From positions 9,206,501 through 9,270,500 of the forward strand of contig NZ_CP163435.1 in the NCBI RefSeq assembly GCF_041051975.1: a stretch of 64,000 nt of DNA, read 5' to 3'. Shown one piece after another: positions 17,010 to 24,018 of this stretch. A program made the translations under genes and the position numbers. The DNA comes from Streptomyces sp. R21 (GTDB taxonomy: Bacteria > Actinomycetota > Actinomycetes > Streptomycetales > Streptomycetaceae). Position 1 is the first letter of the stretch. Each line of letters begins with the position of its first letter. The notes beneath the pieces were generated by a model. That model saw nothing but the letters and a program-made list of their open reading frames with translations. It made no database searches and was not told where the DNA came from.

Positions 17010-17499
17010 GAGCGTGTCCGGGCCTGCGTCCGTCGATCGTGTGCCTGCGGGTGCTCTCGCGGGCCGTGTCGTACGGCGGACGGACGGGTACCGCCACCGC
17101 GGGTGCCGGTGCCGGAAGCGTGAACCAGACGACCTTGCCCGACTCGCCGTCCGGGCGCACTCCCCAGCTCTCGCTCACCGCGGCGACCAGGGAGAGGCCG
17201 CGTCCGCAGGTGGCGAAGGAATCCGCGTCCGTCACCTCGGGGAGGCGCGGATCGTGGTCGTGCACCGAGACAGTGAGCCGGTCGAGCAGCAGCTCGATCT
17301 CCACGGTGCACAGCTTGTCGGGCTGGGCATGCCGGTGGACGTTGGTCAGGAGCTCGGTCACACCGAGCGCGGCCGGGTCTATCAAGGGGTCCAGATGCCA
17401 GTAGCGCAATTGCGCAGAGACGATTCTGCGGACCTGGCCGATCCGCGACGGCAGGGCTTGGAGCTCCACCGTGCAGTGCCTGCTTGGCTGGCTGATCAC
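16984..17499 (-). CDS. RsbW-like anti-sigma/ATP-binding protein (HATPase_c_2)
   Basis: The 171-residue protein is a single GHKL ATPase domain of the anti-sigma-factor kinase type. N-box GVTELLTNVHRHA (about 50-62), a DHDPRLP loop and the ATP-lid CGRGLSLV are present. Family members phosphorylate anti-sigma-factor antagonists or sequester sigma factors; Streptomyces has dozens. The C-terminal ~30 residues are basic and disordered. I use the GTG at 17499 because GGGGAG lies eight bases upstream. No antagonist gene is adjacent, so its partner is encoded elsewhere. Confidence 0.82.
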   Translation of the reverse strand: MISQPSRHCTVELQALPSRIGQVRRIVSAQLRYWHLDPLIDPAALGVTELLTNVHRHAQPDKLCTVEIELLLDRLTVSVHDHDPRLPEVTDADSFATCGRGLSLVAAVSESWGVRPDGESGKVVWFTLPAPAPAVAVPVRPPYDTARESTRRHTIDGRRPGHAPARSAVAG

Positions 17500-17717
17500 G
17501 GCTGCGACTCCCCGAATTGAGGTCCGGAAGAAGACGGAGGATCGGATCCAGCAGAGTGGCTGAGTGGAACGGCCGCCTGCTGTGGTGGCCGGCGGGCTGG
17601 TTCGCAGCGTTATCGCCGGTAAACCCAGAGTGATGTGAGAACAGCGTGACTCAGGGGATGCGGTCCTGCAACTCGCGGCCCGGTGAGCCGCTGTGCGCGA
17701 GCAGACCTGCGCCCTGC

Positions 17718-18041
17718 CTAACCGCTGCGCCCCGCCGCCTTGCGTACGGCCTCGATGAACCGGCGCGCAGAGGGCGGCCCCGGCTTGCCCGGCGCGGGAT
17801 CGTGCTCGCCGAGGGTGAGCAGGTAGCGCGTTCCGTTGACGTCGGCCAACGCCCGGTCCTCGTGCGCGAACCAGGGCTTCGACGCGCGCACCGCCTGCAC
17901 CGGCGCGCTGTCGATCTCGCTGCCGTAACTGGTGAGCAACTCGAGCCTGCCGTCGCTGATCCGGACCTGACCGGCCCGGGTGAGCGAGCGCAGCCTCTTC
18001 CCGATCCGCACTCCCGTGGCCGTGAACTCCGGCTCCGCCAT
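17718..18041 (-). CDS. conserved hypothetical protein
   Basis: A 107-residue soluble protein with no signal peptide or membrane segment. Alternating strands (GQVRISDGRLELLTSYGSEI, RYLLTLGE) suggest a small beta-rich, possibly PH-like domain, with a basic N-terminal segment IGKRLRSLTR. I do not recognise the family. The ATG at 18041 has a GGGGCGGGG stretch upstream. The 218 bp between it and the downstream RsbW-like gene show no gene. It is divergent from the cysteine desulfhydrase-like gene. Confidence 0.6.
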   Translation of the reverse strand: MAEPEFTATGVRIGKRLRSLTRAGQVRISDGRLELLTSYGSEIDSAPVQAVRASKPWFAHEDRALADVNGTRYLLTLGEHDPAPGKPGPPSARRFIEAVRKAAGRSG

Positions 18042-18280
18042 GATGCCCCGCCCCCTTGTGCGCTGTTCGGATGTGCCCCGTCGAGATCCGCATGGGTCGT
18101 GATCCAGTGTGCACCCCGCCCGGGACGGTGGTCCCGTGCGGTGCAGTCTGCACGCACGCGGCGTCGAGCACCAGTGCGTACGACGACCCGGCGACACGCG
18201 GTGGGAGCACTCCCGGCGAATGCGCCCCCGCACCGCCCTACCCCTTTCCCCCCAGGCGCTCCTTTGGGGTGCTCAAAGGT

Positions 18281-18319
18281 GTGTTTATGCAGGTGAGAAG
18301 CGTGCGGAAGGTGTTTATG
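18281..18319. promoter_or_regulatory. direct repeat in the divergent promoter region of the PLP enzyme gene
   Basis: GTGTTTATG occurs at 18281-18289 and again at 18311-18319, exactly 30 bp (about three helical turns) apart, in a 335-bp intergenic region (18042-18376). Both copies are preceded by an AAGG(TG) extension. Same-face spacing just upstream of the gene start suggests an activator or repressor site; nothing else is seen in this intergenic stretch. Confidence 0.35.
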
Positions 18320-18376
18320 ATCGAGGCGTCCGACCGCTCGAACCGGCGTCGGCACAATCCCGAAGGAGCCCCGCCG

Positions 18377-19510
18377 ATGAGCACCCCTCAGCAGGCACGG
18401 ACCGCCGCAGCTCTATCCACCCTGGACGTCGACCACAGCGACACGGCGTACCGGGGCTGGCTCAAAGAGGCCGTGCGCAAGGTCCAGGCCGACGCCAACC
18501 GCTCTGCCGACACACATCTGCTGCGCTTCCCGCTGCCCGAGAAATGGGGCATCGACCTGTACCTGAAGGATGAGTCGACCCATCCGACCGGAAGCCTCAA
18601 GCACCGGCTCGCCCGCTCGCTGTTCCTGTACGGCCTGTGCAATGGCTGGATCCGGCCCGACCGCCCGGTGATCGAGGCGTCCAGCGGTTCGACGGCCGTC
18701 TCGGAGGCGTACTTCGCGAAACTCATCGGCGTCCCCTTCATCGCGGTCATGCCACGCACGACGAGCGCCGAGAAGTGCCGCCTGATCGAATTCCACGGCG
18801 GGCAGTGCCACTTCGTGGACGACCCCCGCAAGATGTACGAGGAGTCCGCCGCCCTCGCGGTCGACACCGGCGGCCACTACATGGACCAGTTCACCTACGC
18901 CGAGCGGGCCACGGACTGGCGCGGGAACAACAACATCGCCGAATCCATCTTCCGCCAACTGGAGTTGGAACGTTTTCCCGAGCCTGCGTGGATCGTCGCC
19001 ACGGCGGGCACCGGCGGCACCTCGGCGACCCTCGCGCGCTATGTGCATTACATGCAGCACGACACCCGCATCTGTGTCGCCGATCCGGAGAACTCGTGTT
19101 TCTTCGAAGGATGGACGACCGGCGATTCGGACGTGACGACCGACTGCGGCTCGCGCATCGAGGGGATCGGCCGGCCGCGCATGGAGCCGAGCTTCGTGCC
19201 GGGCGCCATCGACCGGATGATGAAGGTCCCCGACGCGGCGAGCGTCGCCGCCGTACGTGCGCTGGAGCAGGCCATCGGCCGCAAGGCGGGCGGGTCGACC
19301 GGCACGGGCCTGTGGAGCGCGCTGAAGATCGTCGCCGAGATGGTGGCCGAGGGCCGCACCGGCAGCGTGGTCACCCTCCTCTGCGACCCGGGCGACCGCT
19401 ACCTCGACAAGTACTACTCGGACGCCTGGCTGGCCGACCAGGGCCTGGACATCGCGCCGTACACCACGGCGATCGCCTCGCTGCTGGAGACGGGCGTCTG
19501 GCCGGGCTGA
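18377..19510 (+). CDS. PLP-dependent cysteine synthase-family enzyme, Cds1-like cysteine desulfhydrase
   Basis: The 377-residue protein is a fold-type II PLP enzyme. The PLP-binding lysine is in PTGSLKHRLA (about residue 74), the substrate loop in EASSGSTAVSEAY, and a glycine-rich phosphate loop in ATAGTGGTSAT. It is longer than CysK/CysM (~310) and resembles the mycobacterial Cds1 group, L-cysteine desulfhydrases that release H2S, pyruvate and ammonia. The ATG at 18377 has AAGGAG nine bases upstream. It stands alone, followed by a repeat-rich intergenic region. Confidence 0.8.
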   Translation: MSTPQQARTAAALSTLDVDHSDTAYRGWLKEAVRKVQADANRSADTHLLRFPLPEKWGIDLYLKDESTHPTGSLKHRLARSLFLYGLCNGWIRPDRPVIEASSGSTAVSEAYFAKLIGVPFIAVMPRTTSAEKCRLIEFHGGQCHFVDDPRKMYEESAALAVDTGGHYMDQFTYAERATDWRGNNNIAESIFRQLELERFPEPAWIVATAGTGGTSATLARYVHYMQHDTRICVADPENSCFFEGWTTGDSDVTTDCGSRIEGIGRPRMEPSFVPGAIDRMMKVPDAASVAAVRALEQAIGRKAGGSTGTGLWSALKIVAEMVAEGRTGSVVTLLCDPGDRYLDKYYSDAWLADQGLDIAPYTTAIASLLETGVWPG

Positions 19511-19542
19511 CATCCGGCGAGGCCGTGTCGAGGACTTCGGCC

Positions 19543-19794
19543 GGGTGGATGTGGTGGACTTCCGTCGGCCGAGTGCCGGGTGCCTCCGGCATGCCCCTGC
19601 CGTGGGTCTCCGGCAGGCGGCTGCTGAGGTTCTCGGGCGGGTGGATGCCGAGGGCCCCGTCTGCCGAGTGCCGGGGCGCTCCGTCGGGCCGGTGTCGAGC
19701 GCAGCCGGCATGCCGGTGCCGAGCTCCTCGGTGGGGCGGACGCCGACAGCCAAGGCCGGGTGGATGCCGAGGGTCCCGTCTGCCAAGTGCCGGG
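19543..19794. repeat. degenerate intergenic direct repeats (three copies of a ~37-bp unit)
   Basis: The 444-bp gap between two convergent genes (19511-19954) has no credible gene but is repetitive. Units start GGGTGGATG and end GAGTGCCGGG or AAGTGCCGGG at 19543-19580, 19639-19675 and 19758-19794. The last two are 35/37 identical and 119 bp apart; the first has diverged in its middle. A second motif, GGTGCCGAGC followed by CCTC, recurs near 19715 and 19858. Open frames across it are Ser/Pro/Arg-rich shadows. Confidence 0.75.
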
Positions 19795-19954
19795 CAGCGC
19801 CGTCCGGAACGGGCCGGTGCCCTCTGTCATACCGGCGCCCAGCGACTCCGACGGTCCGGTGCCGAGCACCTCCGTCACGCCGCCCGAAGGCCTCTGCCAC
19901 GAAGGTGCCGAGGTCCGCGATCGGGCCGAGATCAAGGCCCGCCGTCAAGCAGGC

Positions 19955-20428
19955 TCACGCAGCCGCCGATGCCAACCGCCGGTCCAGCGCGGTGACCGCG
20001 TCGCGGAACGCGCGGCCCATCCCCACCCGCGCCAGCCTCAGGGCGAACCGGAACGGAGCGCTGCCGTCGGCGGCGAACGTCCACTGCACGCGCGTGCCCG
20101 TGCCGTCGGGCGTCAGCCGCCACTCCTCGACCAGGGCGCGGGCTCCGGGCGCGTTGGTGACGTCCACGCGGTAGGCGTACACCTCGGGGGAGTCGGCCAC
20201 GAGGACCGTCTCCTGGAAGCGTGTGCCGCCCCGCAGCCGGACCTCGCGTCCGGAGTCGCTCCGCCGGGCGGACGTCACCGCCCAGAACCACTCGGACCAG
20301 CCCTCGACATCCTCCGCCAAAGCGTGGAACACGGCCTCGGGCGGCGCGGCCACCACCCGGGCGAACACCAGACGCAGCGGAGCGGTCCGGATGAAGTCGA
20401 GCCCCACCGGGCGCAGACGGCGAGCCAT
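19955..20428 (-). CDS. SRPBCC (polyketide cyclase/START-like) family protein
   Basis: The 157-residue protein has a SRPBCC helix-grip fold: strand and helix RVVAAPPEAVFHALAEDVEG at about 20-39, a central strand set (RFQETVLVADSPEVYAYRVD), WRLTPDGTGTRVQWTF near the middle, and the long C-terminal helix. These proteins bind hydrophobic ligands in a deep pocket; most of this subgroup have no assigned substrate. The start ATG at 20428 is preferred over a longer basic extension. It is convergent with the repeat region and lies downstream of the DeoR gene on the same strand, 80 bp away. Confidence 0.8.
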   Translation of the reverse strand: MARRLRPVGLDFIRTAPLRLVFARVVAAPPEAVFHALAEDVEGWSEWFWAVTSARRSDSGREVRLRGGTRFQETVLVADSPEVYAYRVDVTNAPGARALVEEWRLTPDGTGTRVQWTFAADGSAPFRFALRLARVGMGRAFRDAVTALDRRLASAAA

Positions 20429-20508
20429 GGACGAAGACCCCCTACGGGAACGGAGTCCCAGACGGAAGCGGACGCTCAACGGGCAGCGTCACCATAGCTG
20501 GCGGACCG

Positions 20509-21339
20509 TCAGATGTCTGCACCGCTCCCGGGCTCACCGGCCACCACCAGACGCCGGAGGTGCTCGGAGATCTCCGCGCGTGCCTCCGTCGCCAGCCCGG
20601 CATCCGTCACCAGCGTGTCGACCTGCTCCAGCGCGGCGAACGAACTCAGGCCCACCGTGCCCCACTTGGTGTGGTCGGCGACCACCACGACACGCCGTGC
20701 GGACTGCACCAGCCGCCGGTTGGTCTCGGCCTCCGCCAGGTTCGGAGTCGACAGGCCGGCCTCGACCGATATGCCGTGCACACCCAGGAACAGCACGTCG
20801 AAGTGCAGGGCGGCGATGGCCTGATCGGCCACCGGCCCCACCAGCGAGTCGGAGGGGGTGCGCACGCCGCCGGTCAGCACCACGGTGGCCGCGCCCTGCC
20901 GCTGACCGGAGGTGCGCTGCGCCGAGTGGAAGACATCGGCGACCCGCACCGAGTTGGTGACCACGGTCAGATCGGGGACGTCGACCAGCTGATGGGCCAG
21001 CGCATAGGTCGTCGTACCGCCGGAGAGGGCGATCGCCGTGCCCGGCGCGACCAGTTCGGCCGCGGCCCGCGCGATGTCCTCCTTGGCGGTCAGCTCCAGA
21101 CCGGACTTTGCCTCGAAGCCGGGCTCGTGCGTGCTCGCCTCGACCACCGGCACCGCACCGCCGTGCACCTTCTCCACCACGCCCTGGCGGGCCAGCGCGT
21201 CGAGATCGCGGCGGACCGTCATGTCGGAGACGCCGAGCTTGCGGGTGAGTTCGTTGACACGGACCCCGCCGCGGCGCCGTACCTCGTCGAGGATCAGGGC
21301 GCGGCGCTGCTCCGCGAGGAGGTTCTGATTCTCACTCAC
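20509..21339 (-). CDS. DeoR/GlpR family transcriptional regulator
   Basis: The 276-residue protein has the N-terminal DeoR helix-turn-helix (about 10-60; EVRRRGGVRVNELTRKLGVS, then DMTVRRDLDAL) and the DeoRC sugar-phosphate-binding domain (LSGGTTTYALAHQL, TNSVRVADVF, DHTKWG). These regulators repress sugar or polyol catabolism and are released by a phosphorylated sugar. The GTG at 21339 is chosen because the domain begins directly after it; the frame stays open far upstream but that part is low-quality shadow. No catabolic operon is adjacent. Confidence 0.87.
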   Translation of the reverse strand: MSENQNLLAEQRRALILDEVRRRGGVRVNELTRKLGVSDMTVRRDLDALARQGVVEKVHGGAVPVVEASTHEPGFEAKSGLELTAKEDIARAAAELVAPGTAIALSGGTTTYALAHQLVDVPDLTVVTNSVRVADVFHSAQRTSGQRQGAATVVLTGGVRTPSDSLVGPVADQAIAALHFDVLFLGVHGISVEAGLSTPNLAEAETNRRLVQSARRVVVVADHTKWGTVGLSSFAALEQVDTLVTDAGLATEARAEISEHLRRLVVAGEPGSGADI

Positions 21340-21627
21340 GTCCGCTCCGGTTCCTTTCGTCCCAACATCCCAACCCCCCGATTCGCCGTCCGAACCCGCT
21401 CCGACGAGGACGTTCTCCCCGTCCGGGGCGCGGAGGCCGCCCCATCCTCGCACGGGTTGCCGCAGGTCGCGCCACAGCCCGTTCCCTTCACTCCGTGATC
21501 TTTCGTACGCCACTGTCACACGTATCGGGGAGATTCCGTGACCATAGGTGTAGGGACCCCTCGATGGGGAGATTCTTGTGCCTGCACATGACACACGCCA
21601 CACACGGCACGGGGGAAGTGCAGAACA

Positions 21628-24018
21628 GTGGAACGTGCACAGGAACATGGCACGACGGGGGAGCCCGACGGCCCCGTAAAGGGGCCCGAAACGGCCGAGA
21701 CCGCCCTCGAACTCCTGGTCCACGGGGTCGGCGGCACCACACCCGAGGAGATGCTCGGAGATCCGCGCACCGTCCGGATCACCGGCGACGCGACAGCGGC
21801 CGTCTACCGGCGCGTCGACGACGCCGACGCGGAGGCCCGGCCCGACGACTACCGGGGCAGACCGGTGCCCGAGGCGTACGTCTGGTGCAACCTCACCTCC
21901 GGCAACGGCGCCCGCGCCCTGTGGCTGTTGCTCCTGCCCTTCATGGTGGTCAACCTCGCCCACTGGATGCGCCCCACCACCCGCGGCCGCCGCCGCACCG
22001 TCCGCCTGTACGGGCTGCTCGTCCGGCTCGCCGGACTCACCCTGACCGTGCTTCTGGTCGCCGCCGCCTGTGAGGTCGCCCTCGACCTGACGGCTTGGCA
22101 GTGCGCGGGTACTCCCGCGTGCGCCCAGCGCCACTCCTGGCTGGGCTTCCTCTCCCCGGCCGGCTCCGGCAACGGCTGGTGGAGTCAGCCCGGGCGCCGC
22201 CTCGCCCTGGCCTGCCTGGTGCCCGCCGCGCTGACGGGCCTGCTCTGGTATCTGTCCCACCGCACCTGGAGCGCGTACGAGTCCCAGCAGCCGATGTCGC
22301 GCCGCGCCGAACCCGAGGAGGAGACCGGCCGCACCGGGCTCGGCCGCCCCGGCTTCTGGTACGGGCGCCGCCTGGTCGCCCGGCTGCGTGCCGCCCACAC
22401 CGCCGCGGGCTTCCTGACCGTCGCCGCCGCGGTGGGCACCTCCGCCGCCCGCTACGACCGCCGCTCCGGCGGCCCGGCCGTCCTGGAGTCGCTGGGCTGG
22501 CTCCTGGACGCAACGCTCGTGGTGGGCACGGTCGTTGTGGTCTGGGTGGTCTGCCGGCGAGGCCGCACCGAACGCCGGATGGACCAGGAACTGGACAAAA
22601 CCCTGGTGCGCTGGCTGCCGACGGGCTCGCTCGCCCTGCTCGCCCTGACCCTGCTGTACGCCGGCTGGTCCCGCCCGCGCTGGCACTCGGAAGGCCGACT
22701 GCCCGGCGACATGACCTTCGGCGGCATCGCCCTCGTCCAGGGCCTGCTGGTCGTCGCCCTCGCCCTGGCGGCCCGCATCCTCTACCGCACTCACCCCGAC
22801 ACGCGCACCGCCCTGCGCGGCCAGGCCGGTCCCGCAGTCGCCACGCTGGCCTGTGCGCTCGGCGGCGTGATGTCCGGAGGCGTCGCCCAGCGCGTCGCCG
22901 ACTGGCTCGACGGCACCCACGAGACGGTGTTGGGCCCGCCCGTCCTGCTCACCTGGCAGGCATCCGTGATCCCGCCGCTGCTGCTCGTGCTGGCGGCCCT
23001 CTGCACCTGGCTGGCCTGGCGCACCTGGCAGCGCCGACGCGCCGACATGGGCACCGTGGAACTCGACTACCAGGGCGAGCCCAAGGACGCCGCCCGCACC
23101 CGCCGCATCGCGAGCACCCGCGCGATGGCCGCCCTGACCGACCGAGCGCCCCTCCTGGTCGGCATCACCGCCTCCGTGACGCTGCTGTTCGGCGCGGGGG
23201 CCCTGGCCGGCGCCCTGACGACGCAGGACGCTCCGGGAGAGGCGGCGCAGGGGTCGTACGACGTCGTCCAGGGCGGCGCCGAAACCGCACAGGCACTCGG
23301 ATCCTGGCTGATCGGCTTCGGCTTCATACTCTTCGTCACCTGGGGCCGCCGCGCCTACAAGGACCCCTCGGCCCGACGCACCATCGGCATCCTGTGGGAT
23401 GTCGGCACGTTCTGGCCACGCGCCGCCCACCCCTTCGCACCGCCCTGCTACGCCGAGCGGGCGGTGCCGGACCTGACCTGGCGCATGGTCACCTGGACCC
23501 GCACGAACGGCGGGCGGCTGGTGTTGTCGGGGCATTCCCAGGGCAGTGTGCTGGCGGCCGCCGCGGCCTGGCAGCTGAAGCCGTCGGTCCGCAAGCGGGT
23601 CGCGCTGCTGACCTACGGCTCACCGCTGGAGCGCCTGTACGGGCGGTGGTTCCCGGCGCACTTCGGCCCGGCCGCCCTCAGCTCCCTGCACCACGAGGTC
23701 GACTGCTGGCGCAACCTGCACCGCCTCACCGACCCCATCGGCGGCCCCGTCCGGCTGCCCGGCGACTGCGGCCACGAGGTCGACCGGGAGCCACTGCGCG
23801 ACCCCCTCGCGTACGGCCGCACAGCCGAGCACCCGCTGCCCGCACCGATCCTCGGACACTCCGACTATCAGGCCGACCCGGCCTTCGCCGAGGAGCGCGA
23901 GCGGCTGCTGGCACGGCTCAGGCCGGATGTGCCGGCCCCGCGCGCGCAGGGCGACGGCCAGGAACGCGGCGTCACCGACAACCGGACTCAGGGCAGCTCC
24001 GGCAGGTCCTCCTCGTAG
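21628..24018 (+). CDS. large integral membrane protein with C-terminal alpha/beta hydrolase domain
   Basis: The 796-residue protein begins with a soluble segment (LELLVHGVGGTTPEEMLGDP), itself resembling the start of a hydrolase fold. It then has about eight to nine membrane helices between residues ~100 and 560 (for example ALWLLLLPFMVVNLAHWM). It ends in a hydrolase part with nucleophile elbow SGHSQGS, Ser637. The split suggests that the first strand and the catalytic core of one hydrolase flank a membrane domain. Likely a membrane-bound esterase or lipase; no characterised relative is recognised. GGGGGAAG precedes the GTG start. Its last 31 bp overlap tail-to-tail with the AAA gene. Confidence 0.7.
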   Translation: MERAQEHGTTGEPDGPVKGPETAETALELLVHGVGGTTPEEMLGDPRTVRITGDATAAVYRRVDDADAEARPDDYRGRPVPEAYVWCNLTSGNGARALWLLLLPFMVVNLAHWMRPTTRGRRRTVRLYGLLVRLAGLTLTVLLVAAACEVALDLTAWQCAGTPACAQRHSWLGFLSPAGSGNGWWSQPGRRLALACLVPAALTGLLWYLSHRTWSAYESQQPMSRRAEPEEETGRTGLGRPGFWYGRRLVARLRAAHTAAGFLTVAAAVGTSAARYDRRSGGPAVLESLGWLLDATLVVGTVVVVWVVCRRGRTERRMDQELDKTLVRWLPTGSLALLALTLLYAGWSRPRWHSEGRLPGDMTFGGIALVQGLLVVALALAARILYRTHPDTRTALRGQAGPAVATLACALGGVMSGGVAQRVADWLDGTHETVLGPPVLLTWQASVIPPLLLVLAALCTWLAWRTWQRRRADMGTVELDYQGEPKDAARTRRIASTRAMAALTDRAPLLVGITASVTLLFGAGALAGALTTQDAPGEAAQGSYDVVQGGAETAQALGSWLIGFGFILFVTWGRRAYKDPSARRTIGILWDVGTFWPRAAHPFAPPCYAERAVPDLTWRMVTWTRTNGGRLVLSGHSQGSVLAAAAAWQLKPSVRKRVALLTYGSPLERLYGRWFPAHFGPAALSSLHHEVDCWRNLHRLTDPIGGPVRLPGDCGHEVDREPLRDPLAYGRTAEHPLPAPILGHSDYQADPAFAEERERLLARLRPDVPAPRAQGDGQERGVTDNRTQGSSGRSSS

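Noticed and set aside
19543..19794. Possible CRISPR array
   Set aside because: Only three diverged units with long unequal spacers that are themselves repetitive, and no cas genes.
21340..23535. Upstream extension of the DeoR gene frame to 1008 codons
   Set aside because: The DeoR domain begins directly at the GTG 21339; the extension overlaps the plus-strand membrane protein and is low complexity.
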